Both the position numbers and the translations under genes were made by a program. Below, piece by piece: positions 55,761 through 64,000 of a stretch of DNA of 64,000 bases. Position 1 is the stretch's first letter. Each line of letters opens with the position of its first letter. Origin of the DNA: an uncultured Granulosicoccaceae bacterium (GTDB taxonomy: Bacteria; Pseudomonadota; Gammaproteobacteria; Granulosicoccales; Granulosicoccaceae); the NCBI GenBank assembly GCA_937927895.1, contig CALGKA010000064.1:1-64000 (forward strand), written 5' to 3'. Under the pieces are notes generated by a model. That model did no database searches. It was not told the origin of the DNA and saw only the letters and a program-made list of their open reading frames with translations.

Positions 55761-55996
55761 ATTGTGTAAGCCGGATTCAGAGCAGGGCTGCTATTGACCT
55801 TCGATCTAGTCAAAGTTCGGTGCATAAACTAGTACTCGTTCTCAAAAAAGCTGATTTTATGACCTCGTAGTTGTTTCAGTGTGATGCTCACCGAGATAGT
55901 TTCTTCCGAAAATATCGGATAATTCATCATATCCATAGGTTGCAAGCCCTGAACCTGTGCCTTTATGACCCTGTCAATCCAGCGGAATGTCCAACC

Positions 55997-56698
55997 ATGT
56001 TATTCAGAAGTACTCTTATTTTTTGTATCGTTTTATTCACAGCGTCATGTGGCGACAGTGGCAGTGAAACAGCAGACACCAGCGGAATTCCGTTTTTCAG
56101 TTTGCCATTAAGCAGTGTAGAGCAGTCTGATGAATCATTGCCGGGCAATCGTATTCAATCAACAGTGGTTAATCAGTTGTCACAAGAACTTCTTATAAAA
56201 TATCGTATCGCCATGACTGGTGTGCATCAGCAACTGACTCCAATCTATAACAACATAAAAGATAACGCACCCTCATCAAGTAATGACGCAGTGCAACGTT
56301 TTGACCAGGCAATGTACGACACACTGAGTGCAACCTGTGCGCCGCAGTTTGATGACGATGGCATGATCTGGCAGTACGGTGTGAATTCTATTTGTGGTGC
56401 AAAATACGCGTTTAGAGCCAGAGGAGAATTTATCTTGTTGGGGCTTGAAACATACTCCAACGAAGTTAAGCGTACGACATTCACTACTCCAGCGGGTGAC
56501 GGAAGAAGCTACGCTGAATGGATAATTGATGTAGACAGCCAAGGACTGACAGTCGCTACCAATTGGACGGAAGAGGGCTCTAATGCGGTTCAATCGCGTG
56601 AATGCACGACGTATTCAATTTTAGACACAGACGAGAGAAGGTGTGTTGCACTTCTTGCAACCGCCATAGGTGTGGTGAGTATCTCTAGTAGTCAATAA
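55997..56698 (+). CDS. Lipoprotein of unknown function, 233 residues
   Basis: The signal peptide from ATG 55997 (MLFRSTLIFCIVLFTAS) ends at lipobox FTASCG. The mature region has an Asp/Ser-rich start. A helical stretch (LLIKYRIAMTGVHQQLTPIY) and a beta-rich half follow, with Cys in SATCAPQFDDDG, NSICGAKYAF and SRECTTY. The C-terminal half AEWIIDVDSQGLTVATNWTE looks beta-sheet. I do not recognise a family. The frame extends upstream to 55871 without signal character. A terminator follows at 56727. Confidence 0.7.
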   Translation: MLFRSTLIFCIVLFTASCGDSGSETADTSGIPFFSLPLSSVEQSDESLPGNRIQSTVVNQLSQELLIKYRIAMTGVHQQLTPIYNNIKDNAPSSSNDAVQRFDQAMYDTLSATCAPQFDDDGMIWQYGVNSICGAKYAFRARGEFILLGLETYSNEVKRTTFTTPAGDGRSYAEWIIDVDSQGLTVATNWTEEGSNAVQSRECTTYSILDTDERRCVALLATAIGVVSISSSQ

Positions 56699-56726
56699 GC
56701 AGTAATGTATTGTGCTGTTTGATAAC

Positions 56727-56756
56727 CGGGATATGTTTACATATCCCGTTTTTTTT
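56727..56756 (+). terminator. Rho-independent terminator
   Basis: A perfect 9-bp stem (cgggatatg / catatcccg) with a 4-base loop is followed by eight T. Confidence 0.93.
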
Positions 56757-56941
56757 GTGTCCGACATTTTGGCATGAGGCGGTTGCCAAAGTGCTTTGAT
56801 CGCTTCAACTGTTCGCGTAAGTCGAAACTGGTTGGTAAATCATCTGAAAAAATCCCTTGATGTGACAGAGTAGCAGAGAAAACGTTCGCTATTGGCACGA
56901 GTTATTCACGCTAAATTAAAGTGACAATAGCCTTGAGATTT

Positions 56942-57415
56942 ATGTTCAAACGCCAAGCCTCCAGTGCCGGTTATATTTACATTTTATCGAATCCAGCAAT
57001 GCCCGGATTAGTGAAAATTGGCATGACAAAAGACCAGCCAGGCAAAAGAGCCAGTGCGTTAAGCAATACCAGCGTGCCCTTGCCGTTTGTAGTTGAATAC
57101 TCTTCATTTGTACCTGATCCTATAAAGTCAGAGCGCTACTTGCATGAGCTATTTGATAGCAACCGAGTGGCAGCTAACCGTGAGTTTTTTGAAGTTTCAA
57201 CTAAAGAGGCGATAAGAAAAACAGAGGCTTCGATCCCTAATCTTAAGCGCGGGCAATACAAGCCGCCGCGTACTGGTTTAAAGCTTTTTTTCTTTAGTTT
57301 TACCTTTGCTTTGTTGGGGTTTGTTATTTATAAATCTGGATATCTCCCTCAGATGAATCGACTGGTTGATTCGGCTTTTACAAGCATAGGGCGATTGATT
57401 GAGTCTGATAAATAG
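56942..57415 (+). CDS. GIY-YIG (T5orf172-type) protein with C-terminal membrane helix
   Basis: A 157-residue protein. The N-terminal T5orf172/MUG113-type GIY-YIG domain covers about residues 8-95, with GYIYIL, GLVKIGMT, the conserved Arg in GKRASAL and the metal-binding Glu in NREFFEV. A basic linker is followed by one transmembrane helix (about 115-135; LFFFSFTFALLGFVIY) and a short tail. GIY-YIG domains are nucleases; here it would be anchored to the inner membrane. A GTG at 56921 would add 7 residues. The exported DNA ligase gene lies 129 bases downstream. Confidence 0.83.
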   Translation: MFKRQASSAGYIYILSNPAMPGLVKIGMTKDQPGKRASALSNTSVPLPFVVEYSSFVPDPIKSERYLHELFDSNRVAANREFFEVSTKEAIRKTEASIPNLKRGQYKPPRTGLKLFFFSFTFALLGFVIYKSGYLPQMNRLVDSAFTSIGRLIESDK

Positions 57416-57544
57416 GTGTTTTTTGTACCAAAATTCATCTGAAATCCCACTAAATTACTAGTGTGGAAAATGAGACCGCTATAACAGTTTAATTTTTCCT
57501 TAGTTGTTGAAATAATAACTCGTTGTATCTGAGTAGTTGTTGTA

Positions 57545-58399
57545 ATGCAGTTTTCCTATCGCTTGTTGCCGGCAGTAATCACACTCTCTATTTCTGTTGT
57601 TTGTGCACCGTCAGCGGATGCATTAAGTCTGGCGCCACCGCTGGTACTGGCAGAGAAATATCACGATCAAATTGATTTAAGTCATTACTGGGTTAGTGAG
57701 AAGTATGACGGTGCCCGTGCCTGGTGGGATGGTGAAAAAATTCTCTCTAGAGGAGGTGGTGTATATCAAGCGCCAGCTTGGTTTACCGAGAATCTTCCAA
57801 ATCAAGCGCTAGATGGTGAGCTATGGATAGGGCGTGGTCAATTTCAACAATTAATGCAAACTATTCGAGATCAACAACCAGATGACGTAGCGTGGCGTAG
57901 TGTCAGGTTTATGGTGTTTGATGCACCGAAGCATAAGGGTTATTTTAGTGAGCGCCAACTGCATTTAGCAAGCCTTGTCAGTGCCATACCTGATCCATGG
58001 GTAGAGCATGTCGTACAAACTCGTGTCGATTCCGAGGTCTCTTTAAAGGCGCTACTCGATAGTACGATCAAACAAGGTGGTGAGGGATTAATGCTACAGC
58101 GAGAAGGGTCAAACTATATAGGCGGCAGGCACTACGGTCTTGTAAAGCTCACACGACACGCAGATGCAGAAGCGACAGTATTGGCGCATGTACCTGGTAA
58201 AGGGAAGTATCAAGCTATGGTGGGTAGTTTATTGGTTGAAGATGAAAACGGGGTGCAATTTAAAATTGGTAGTGGATTAACTGACGCGCAAAGGATAGAC
58301 CCGCCACCCATAGGAAGCCTTGTTACCTTTCGCTATCGTGGAAGAACTCAAAGTGGCAAACCGCGATTTGCAAGATTTTTACGAAAGAGGGTGGACTAG
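57545..58399 (+). CDS. Exported ATP-dependent DNA ligase (LigE type)
   Basis: A 284-residue minimal ATP-dependent DNA ligase. The signal peptide is about residues 1-26, ending PSADA. Motif I is SEKYDGARAWW with nucleophile K53. The motif Ia/III region is ALDGELWIGRGQF then VRFMVFDAP; motif IV is GGEGLMLQREG; motif V is LVKLTRHADAEA. A C-terminal OB domain (FKIGSGLTDAQR) follows. These periplasmic ligases (as in Haemophilus and Neisseria) seal nicks in imported or extracellular DNA. No competence genes are in the window. All catalytic motifs are intact. Confidence 0.93.
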   Translation: MQFSYRLLPAVITLSISVVCAPSADALSLAPPLVLAEKYHDQIDLSHYWVSEKYDGARAWWDGEKILSRGGGVYQAPAWFTENLPNQALDGELWIGRGQFQQLMQTIRDQQPDDVAWRSVRFMVFDAPKHKGYFSERQLHLASLVSAIPDPWVEHVVQTRVDSEVSLKALLDSTIKQGGEGLMLQREGSNYIGGRHYGLVKLTRHADAEATVLAHVPGKGKYQAMVGSLLVEDENGVQFKIGSGLTDAQRIDPPPIGSLVTFRYRGRTQSGKPRFARFLRKRVD

Positions 58400-58473
58400 A
58401 TTCTGAGCCTGTTGTTTTACGTGTCCAGATAACAAGTTCATAGAAAAATATTAGTGTTAGGAAGAGGTAAATC

Positions 58474-59241
58474 ATGGGTGGTATGCCAGCGTATAGCATG
58501 AAGCAAGCTAGTGCACTTCAAGTGTCACTTTTTGCCATAAGTGATCCGTTTGATTCCTTGGGATACCATGGCTGTGCCGGTTTTCTATTTGCAGTCGCTT
58601 GTTCGCCTGAAATAATTCCATCTTATGATTGGTTGCCCGTTGTCCTCGGTAGGGACAACATGGATCAGCTTGGGCCTGAAAACATAAAGGCAATTCATGC
58701 AGGGCTCATGCTGTTATATAGTGAATTGAATCAGCAAGTGCATTGCGACGTTGACGTTATAGAATTACCACCTGGATGTTATTTCTTTGAAGATCCGCTG
58801 AGCAACTTAGAAGATCATGCGCCTATGAATCAATGGTCAAATGGTTTTGCCAAAGGGTATCAATGGTTAGAGCAACTAAAGAGCGAAAGTAAACTCTTGA
58901 ATATTGCGGACCAACCAACGGAGGACCTCGTTAAGCAAGCTGAGGTGTTGCGGTTTTTCGCGAATGAGGATCGCGCCTGTACACTGAAAGAAGAATTAGA
59001 TGTAGACGATTATATTCTTGAGGAAAAGGCTGCCAATATGCAGGCTGTTTTTCACAGTGCGATGGAGCGATTTGTGGCGGCCTCACTCGATACTCAGGTG
59101 GTAAGACGCGGGAATAAAAAAAAGCTAAATCGCTTAAGCTGTGGCAAAATTGGCCGAAATGATTCTTGCCTTTGCGGTAGCGGAAAAAATACAAAAAGTG
59201 TTGTACGCCGCACTAGGGGAGGTTTTAAACCGGGAATTTAA
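58474..59241 (+). CDS. UPF0149/YecA-like protein with frameshifted SEC-C tail
   Basis: A 255-residue protein. The N-terminal part resembles the UPF0149/YecA family: FDSLGYHGCAGFLFAVACSP, then a helical region with FAKGYQWLEQL. The C-terminus runs IGRNDSCLCGSGK and should continue as a SEC-C zinc motif (KKYKKCC). The run of six A at 59184-59189 puts it out of frame and gives NTKSVVRRTRGG instead. One extra A restores GKKYKKCCTPH and a stop at 59214-59216. A Shine-Dalgarno (AGGAAGAGG) supports the start. Its 3' end overlaps the convergent CopD-like gene by 17 bases; the restored frame would not. Confidence 0.75.
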   Translation: MGGMPAYSMKQASALQVSLFAISDPFDSLGYHGCAGFLFAVACSPEIIPSYDWLPVVLGRDNMDQLGPENIKAIHAGLMLLYSELNQQVHCDVDVIELPPGCYFFEDPLSNLEDHAPMNQWSNGFAKGYQWLEQLKSESKLLNIADQPTEDLVKQAEVLRFFANEDRACTLKEELDVDDYILEEKAANMQAVFHSAMERFVAASLDTQVVRRGNKKKLNRLSCGKIGRNDSCLCGSGKNTKSVVRRTRGGFKPGI

Positions 59242-59608
59242 AAATAACCAGTACAATAATCAAAAGTGTCAGCAGTAATATCGTGAACGCGAGGGAGGCG
59301 TGAGTACTTGCGCCATCAGGCCCGCTTGCACGCCAGCGCCGATGAACAATTGTATGGATGGCACTGATTATTAAAACCAGTACAATTTTTAATTGCCACC
59401 AAGTGGCAGCATACCAACCGCCCATCACCACCAAAATAACACCGGCGAGCCATGCAACACCAATGCCCGCCTCTGTGATACGTGTGGCTGATCGCATCTG
59501 ATCAGTATTCATTGTGGTTATTGAGGTAATCAAAGAGACAAGGAACAGGGAGCCTATCCATAATATAACGGCGAAAACATGGAGTGATTTCAATAGTAGG
59601 TAGACCAT
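59225..59608 (-). CDS. CopD/DUF2269-like membrane protein
   Basis: A 127-residue integral membrane protein with four helices, at about residues 3-26, 48-66, 70-86 and 103-125. The first helix has LLLKSLHVFAVILWIGSLFL, the His-containing motif of CopD-family/HemJ-like proteins, in which His can bind copper or haem. AIHTIVHRRWRA supplies two more His. Copper handling or a haem-linked role is possible but unproven. It starts at ATG 59608. Confidence 0.78.
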   Translation of the reverse strand: MVYLLLKSLHVFAVILWIGSLFLVSLITSITTMNTDQMRSATRITEAGIGVAWLAGVILVVMGGWYAATWWQLKIVLVLIISAIHTIVHRRWRASGPDGASTHASLAFTILLLTLLIIVLVIFKFPV

Positions 59609-59978
59609 CCGGCATCCTTGGATACTTAACCCTGTGATGGAGCTACCTTATCATTATTTTTTACTCAGTGGCACGCGTGTTTCGCCCGATACTAGCCTGC
59701 ATTATTCGCGAGGATTCGGCGTGCAGAGGAAATTAGGCGTTACAGGTCGGCCTCTGAGAAACATGGCTCACCAAGTGCCGAGGAGGATTGCTCGAGATGT
59801 AACGCCATATCTTCTTCTGGCGTCGCATAGACACACTGCTAAATTTGCAAATGATTCCACATTCGCGTTTGGTGCTACGTAGGTAGACATTTCTTCTATC
59901 TATTTGTCGCCCGTGAATATTGCAGGCTGGGTTATTGTAACTACTACCCAGTGATTGTGCCTACCGTGACTAAGTGGA
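59609..59978. other. Gap with no supported gene
   Basis: About 370 bases between two minus-strand genes. It holds an 82-codon plus-strand frame (59634-59882) without a ribosome site or recognisable features. Probable promoter region for the CopD-like gene. Confidence 0.5.
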
Positions 59979-60680
59979 TCATGCTGCTTTGGCTTGTTCT
60001 TCTGTGTTTGCAAGAGCGGAACGTTTTTCAATGACAACATTCCAGTTTCTGTCGAACTTACCTACTGATTCGAATTCGCCTTCAACTTGCAGGCTCCAAT
60101 CAACTGATGACCCTTCACACCATTCTTTAGTAGGCCAGCAATGTTCTGGAATTTCAAATACAAACGATGCCTGTGCACCGTTGGCATTATATTGCCAATG
60201 GATTGGCGCTTCTTCCTGCCATCTTATTTTGTCTTTTCGCTCTTTTCCATATTGACGTCTATGAGTGCAGGTAAGCAAAGCGCGAAATTCCGGAACTTTG
60301 TTTGCATTTACATCTGTGATTATATGAATAGTACCGCCTAGTTGCCCCCCGACACCGGGAGCTGCCGGGTCAAGCACTAGTGGGGTAGCACCAAATTTTC
60401 GATAAGCCCATTCGGTTTTAAAGCCATAACCCATCAAGGCTACACCCGCTAATGGAAATAGAAGAAGGCAAAATGCTGCATAACCTTTATTAAGGGTTAT
60501 TGTCGTCGTTGCGAAGTAGGCGCATAGGCCGCCTATCATAAGCACCAGCAGCCCGCATCCAATAAGTAACCAGCCATTGGCTTTCTGGTTACTGCTTATA
60601 CCGTTGTTGGTTGGTTCTTGCGTGTTATTCAAGCTCGTGGGCTCCTGCATCTGTAGTAACTGGTCGTCGGGTTTTTCCAT
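59979..60680 (-). CDS. Two-helix membrane protein (DUF3592-like)
   Basis: A 233-residue protein. The N-terminal polar segment is rich in Asn/Thr/Gln. Two transmembrane helices follow (WLLIGCGLLVLMIGGLCAYF and FCLLLFPLAGVALMGYGF), then a beta-rich domain of about 150 residues. It contains LGGTIHIITD, FRALLTCTHRRQYGK, ASFVFEIPEHCWPT and W.LQVEGEFESVGKFDRNWNVVI. The layout recalls DUF3592-type proteins; function unknown. ATG 60680 and 60650 are both possible starts; either way it overlaps the end of the beta-helix gene upstream, so coupling is likely. Confidence 0.68.
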   Translation of the reverse strand: MEKPDDQLLQMQEPTSLNNTQEPTNNGISSNQKANGWLLIGCGLLVLMIGGLCAYFATTTITLNKGYAAFCLLLFPLAGVALMGYGFKTEWAYRKFGATPLVLDPAAPGVGGQLGGTIHIITDVNANKVPEFRALLTCTHRRQYGKERKDKIRWQEEAPIHWQYNANGAQASFVFEIPEHCWPTKEWCEGSSVDWSLQVEGEFESVGKFDRNWNVVIEKRSALANTEEQAKAA

Positions 60681-62286
60681 CAATGTCTTGCACTGCATTA
60701 TCAAGTGTAACCACCGTTAACCCGTCAACATCAGATTCTAGATGTAAGTCGCCTGCTGTTGGGTTTCTAAATATTGATGAATCGTTGAACAGTATGTTGT
60801 CTTCATCAATATAGCTGTTAGTGCTTCTGTCATTAGTAGGTGCGTCTGTAAGATTGTTACGGATAACAGCACCGTTGCTATCAAAGCGAAGCTCTATTGC
60901 CAGTGGGGTATTACCATTGCTTAGTACGGTGTTATGCAGTACTAGTGTGTTGGGTGAGTTCCATACAATTATTGGCGCGTCGGCGTTGTTTTTTCTCGTT
61001 TGGCTATAAAGGTTCTCCCGCATCATGATCATGTTGTTGCGAATGATGCCGCCTGAATGATCATGTTGTCCGTCTTCTCGTTCCCAAAGCCCAAATGCTA
61101 TCGCGCGATCAACATTTATAAATACGTTGTTTTCAACAATGGTGTTGCTCGACATATCCCATACTAGTACGGCAGGATTCCACAAATGGTCAGCATTATC
61201 AGGGGTGTTTAGATTCTCGAAGCGGTTATTACTGATCACCCAGTTAGCGCCACCGTGTAGCGAGATGCCCTGTGTGTAGCCCATGCCGCCACCGTGGTCG
61301 GTTTTTGCTGTGCCATTGGTGTATTTTATAACCGAGTATTCGAGCCTACCATTATTTGATCCATTGCCATCAGAGCCACTGGCTTTGACAAATTGTTCCC
61401 CGGTATCAAGCATTGCCACGTTATAAATCTGTGGTGCGTCAGCCTGCGCTTGAATTGCGATGGCATGGTAGTAGACGTTCTCTATTGTAAGATTTTGTAC
61501 CTTAAGGAAATTGGCCTCGGTGTAGATGCCGTGCGGTACTATGTCAGCACCGGCTGGGTTATCCATACCCATGCCAATTAGCCTTATATCGTTGCAGTTA
61601 TCACTGTTGCCGCGAATGGTGACATTATCTGATGAAACTACCAGCACGTTGTCGAGGACATATTCACCTGCTTCTATCAATATAACGGTGTTGGGCGGTG
61701 CTTCGTATACCGCTGAGCTTAGATCGTCACCGGGTTTGATGCTAACAATGGATTTTCCCGGGTCTGATTCTGCAACAGGCGGAAGAGCAGGGGCGACTTG
61801 GCATTCGGTTGTATCAGCGGTCGGCGGTGCTTCTATAGAATTTGCTATTTGAGGTGCCACGGCGCTGTTGCCGTGTTCAGCGGCTGCAATATCGGAAGTG
61901 GTAGATTCGGCTGTTATATCGATGTTGATGTTGTCGATATTGTTGTCAGTGGTCGATGCCTGTGTCGAGTGCTCGATACTACTGGCTTCACCCGTGGTTG
62001 AGTTAGTTGTGCTATCGATCGCGGCAGCGGGTGTAGCGATAGATTCTATATCAGTGTTTCCGGCCGCGACAGCTTCGGAGTTAGGTGCTGCAACAGCACT
62101 TACAGCATCGGTGTCTTCAATACTCACTTCGCTTTTTTCGAAGTCGATCTCTGGATTTACACGATTGTCAGTGAGGCTGAGCGGTGCACTAGTTTCAGTT
62201 GTATCTCCAATGCCACCGGCACTGCCACCGCAGGCGCTCAGGCTTGAAGCCAATACTGCCAGGCCAATATAGTGAAGTGGTTTGAT
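60625..62286 (-). CDS. Right-handed beta-helix lipoprotein, apparent ATC start
   Basis: About 553 residues. A Ser/Thr/Ala-rich linker of about 150 residues follows lipobox SLSACGG. After it comes a pectate-lyase-like right-handed beta-helix with NTVILIEAGEYVLDNVLVVS, NVTIRGNSDNCNDIRLIG, VQNLTIENVYYHAIAIQAQ and WVISNNRFENLNTPDNADHL. A tail with DIDGKTRRPVTTDAGAHE, common in parallel beta-helix proteins, ends it. A TTG at 62253 would leave almost no signal peptide. The frame upstream reads (ATC)KPLHYIGLAVLASSLSAC, a full lipoprotein signal if ATC 62286 initiates, and TAG ends the frame 27 bases before it. Possibly a polysaccharide-active or binding protein. Confidence 0.75.
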   Translation of the reverse strand: MKPLHYIGLAVLASSLSACGGSAGGIGDTTETSAPLSLTDNRVNPEIDFEKSEVSIEDTDAVSAVAAPNSEAVAAGNTDIESIATPAAAIDSTTNSTTGEASSIEHSTQASTTDNNIDNINIDITAESTTSDIAAAEHGNSAVAPQIANSIEAPPTADTTECQVAPALPPVAESDPGKSIVSIKPGDDLSSAVYEAPPNTVILIEAGEYVLDNVLVVSSDNVTIRGNSDNCNDIRLIGMGMDNPAGADIVPHGIYTEANFLKVQNLTIENVYYHAIAIQAQADAPQIYNVAMLDTGEQFVKASGSDGNGSNNGRLEYSVIKYTNGTAKTDHGGGMGYTQGISLHGGANWVISNNRFENLNTPDNADHLWNPAVLVWDMSSNTIVENNVFINVDRAIAFGLWEREDGQHDHSGGIIRNNMIMMRENLYSQTRKNNADAPIIVWNSPNTLVLHNTVLSNGNTPLAIELRFDSNGAVIRNNLTDAPTNDRSTNSYIDEDNILFNDSSIFRNPTAGDLHLESDVDGLTVVTLDNAVQDIDGKTRRPVTTDAGAHELE

Positions 62287-62518
62287 TGGATTTTTTTCCG
62301 AATAGGACTATTTAGTCTATCGGCATAAAATCCTGAAATATTTGATGGCAAGTGCCGCTAACTCTGAACGCGCAGTATTAATAAGCAAATTTTGTGATGC
62401 CGGTTACCTGGGTAGAAGCCGCTTTTTATGCTTAGGTAAACACCGGGTAGAAATTAAGCCGGGCTGCGCATATTACATTGGGAACCCGATCACACCTTGT
62501 ATTCTAGAATGCGCTAGC

Positions 62519-63256
62519 TTATTCGAGCATCTCACCAAGCAGGGTGGCCATTTCGGTGCACATAATGATTGTTCGTTCATCTGGTAAGTAGAAGGCGTTC
62601 GGTTCGTCGCAGTCTTCAATATCTACTTTAATATCGTGTTCGAAAGCGTAATACTTATTCAATTCTTTTAATTCTTCATCAAATATTTCGAACATGGCTT
62701 GTTTGATGGGATCGTCTTTTGAGGATTTGCCAAGAAACACTACTGTTTCGCCACCACCTTCAACCGCAGCCTCGTCCATTACAGACCACCAGCTGCTATA
62801 GGCTAGATTAAATTCCTCTTCACATCCCTCTAAGCGATCATCCGGAATTTCATAGAGATCTGCCAGCTCTTTGCGCTCTTCAAAGTTTCCACCTATGAAA
62901 AGACACGCCATGGTATACAGACGTTGCAAATCAGGGCCGTGTACATCTGCATAGATAGCGTTATCGTCGTCTTCGTTCATCTCTGAAAAACTAATGAAAG
63001 CGTAGGCCGCATTGTTAATAATTTGGCGTGAGAGTTCTTCTTCGAAGAACTCATTAACCATTAAAACGCTCAGCACATCGGCGGCGTCTTCCTCCTGACC
63101 GAAAATAGGCATTTCATAGATGTCGATCAAGGCGTGGCCCATCTCGTGATAGAAAAACCACAATAGATTTGATGGTACGAATTCATCTACGTTTTGTGCT
63201 TGTGTAGATGGTGTTGCGAAGAGTAGAGAGAGAAAGATTACTAAGGGTCGAAGCAT
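62519..63256 (-). CDS. DUF4344-type metallopeptidase, exported
   Basis: A 245-residue protein. The signal peptide MLRPLVIFLSLLFATPSTQA precedes a domain with FFYHEMGHALID (HExxH at 37-41) and GQEEDAADVLS at about 53-63. The latter's acidic residues probably supply the third zinc ligand. This HEMGH...EEDAAD pattern is the DUF4344 (putative metallopeptidase) signature. Later segments SSWWSVMDEAAVEGG and DCDEPNAFYLPDERTIIMC also fit. Two Cys near the C-terminus may form a disulfide. ATG 63274 and 63355 are alternative starts. The substrate is unknown. It is not paralogous to the HELAH proteins. Confidence 0.85.
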   Translation of the reverse strand: MLRPLVIFLSLLFATPSTQAQNVDEFVPSNLLWFFYHEMGHALIDIYEMPIFGQEEDAADVLSVLMVNEFFEEELSRQIINNAAYAFISFSEMNEDDDNAIYADVHGPDLQRLYTMACLFIGGNFEERKELADLYEIPDDRLEGCEEEFNLAYSSWWSVMDEAAVEGGGETVVFLGKSSKDDPIKQAMFEIFDEELKELNKYYAFEHDIKVDIEDCDEPNAFYLPDERTIIMCTEMATLLGEMLE

Positions 63257-63419
63257 AGCGGTATAAGGGGTCATTTGTCGTGTGCAGCGTAAAAAATTAA
63301 AAGAATGTGGTTGCAATGCTTCAGAAGAATAAACGAGCCCTATGGGGATACGCAAGTGCTTAGCCGCTACGAGCAGTTTGGCTTATGGCCAACAGACCTG
63401 CTTTCAGATGAACCTATAA

Positions 63420-63995
63420 TTAGACAGCTAATCGTGGGCTGTTTTTGAGAGGCCGGGTAGGTGTAAGCAAGTGTATAAAGGCAGGAATTTTACGTTCTCG
63501 GCTGTTGTATTTAGTGGTTGATGTCGATTTCAATGCTGTATCTGAAAAAGTATTGTCGAGTTTTGTTTTTTCCCACGTGCCTTTTGCTTTGAATTCATTG
63601 GAGTAAAGTAGCTCGATTGGAGATCCATTCTCAACCCAGTATTTAGCTATTAGAGCATTCCCATTTTGGAATTTGTAAGCGACTGTGGTGGTACCTTTAG
63701 TGGCGATATTGAGCGCAATAGTTTTTCGCCAGTCCTGTGCAACGGTATTTGACACACCGTTTGGATCAATTGTTTTTAAAATAGCACTGTCTGGAAAAAT
63801 CGGGAATCCGTGTTCACTTTCTGCAATACAAGTGCCTTTGTTACCAGTATAGATAAATGTTTTAGCTGAAAAACTGTGTGAGTTTGTGACAACAGAAATA
63901 GTGCCGCGTTTTAAGTTGCTTAAGTATTCTTTGTACTTACCAGTGCTTTCTTTAGCGGCTGTGGTGTTTTTTATCATTGGCACACAATTGATCAT
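63420..63995 (-). CDS. Hypothetical protein, probably truncated at the window edge
   Basis: A 191-codon frame whose first visible ATG is 5 bases from the window end and whose frame stays open beyond it, so the N-terminus is probably missing. The visible part is beta-rich (RGTISVVTNSHSFSAKTFIY, TTTVAYKFQNGNALIAKYWV) with a basic tail containing Arg/Pro/Lys. I do not recognise a family. A role cannot be suggested. Its stop lies about 65 bases upstream of the start region of the DUF4344 gene on the same strand. Confidence 0.55.
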   Translation of the reverse strand: MINCVPMIKNTTAAKESTGKYKEYLSNLKRGTISVVTNSHSFSAKTFIYTGNKGTCIAESEHGFPIFPDSAILKTIDPNGVSNTVAQDWRKTIALNIATKGTTTVAYKFQNGNALIAKYWVENGSPIELLYSNEFKAKGTWEKTKLDNTFSDTALKSTSTTKYNSRERKIPAFIHLLTPTRPLKNSPRLAV

Positions 63996-64000
63996 GTGCT

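Noticed and set aside
59634-59882. 82-codon plus-strand frame
   Set aside because: No start context or family features; it probably lies in promoter DNA of the minus-strand gene.
62251-62253. TTG as the start of the beta-helix lipoprotein
   Set aside because: It would leave only six residues before the lipid Cys, too few for export; the upstream residues complete a proper signal peptide.
62342-62587. 81-codon plus-strand frame
   Set aside because: It runs into the 3' end of the DUF4344 gene on the other strand and has no supporting features.

Overview
The window reads as a gene-dense stretch of chromosome from a free-living, probably marine or aquatic, gammaproteobacterium. The evidence is the housekeeping run rpfE-like/recJ/prfB/lysS, which is syntenic with the Xanthomonas rpf region; RstA/RstB-type two-component genes; LysS-, TrmO-, BtuBFCD- and CobSTUO-type genes; and many lipoproteins and calcium-binding (DxDxDG) surface proteins. 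I saw no rRNA, tRNA, intact transposase, prophage or CRISPR array. The species cannot be named from sequence alone.

Layout. 0-5.2 kb: a two-component pair, a SPOR-domain membrane protein, a Ca2+/Na+ antiporter, an orphan OmpR-type regulator and a lipocalin. 5.2-8.2 kb: a large thrombospondin-type-3-repeat protein with a C-terminal sorting-signal-like tail. 8.5-14.2 kb: RpfE-like, RecJ, RF2 (with the canonical +1 frameshift site) and LysS. 14.4-24.2 kb: S41 protease lipoprotein, DsbA-like protein, a HELAH-motif lipoprotein, TrmO, a class V aminotransferase, a cold-shock protein and small enzymes, with REP-like repeats and a dispersed non-coding element between them. 24.4-28.3 kb: an eboD-eboA-eboB-like cluster followed by idi. 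28.3-35 kb: a YunG remnant, an XRE regulator, a glutathionyl-hydroquinone reductase and a 1456-residue TSP3 lipoprotein. 35-45.8 kb: RNase HI and a cobalamin locus. 45.8-52.9 kb: long-hairpin repeat elements, a Na/Pi transporter, an outer-membrane barrel and a second HELAH protein. 52.9-64 kb: an OafA-type acyltransferase, small lipoproteins, a GIY-YIG protein, an exported DNA ligase, a UPF0149-like protein with a frameshifted SEC-C tail, a beta-helix lipoprotein and a DUF4344 peptidase.

How genes work together. The B12 locus is the clearest system. A cobalamin riboswitch precedes btuB, a lipoprotein with a (DTDGGT)n stalk and a propeller-like body, then btuF, btuC, btuD, a frameshifted cobU and cobO. 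cobT and cobS run divergently. This is uptake, adenosylation and lower-ligand attachment without corrin-ring synthesis in view. The lipoprotein beside BtuB sits where Bacteroides carries the surface B12-capture protein BtuG, so it is the best candidate here for an undescribed component.

Other points: two paralogous HELAH-motif exported proteins, the partial ebo cluster with idi, an array of ~165-205 bp hairpin elements with near-perfect terminal inverted repeats, and three reading-frame anomalies (cobU, the SEC-C tail, and a lipoprotein whose signal peptide begins at ATC). The frame anomalies could be mutations, recoding or assembly errors; raw reads would decide.
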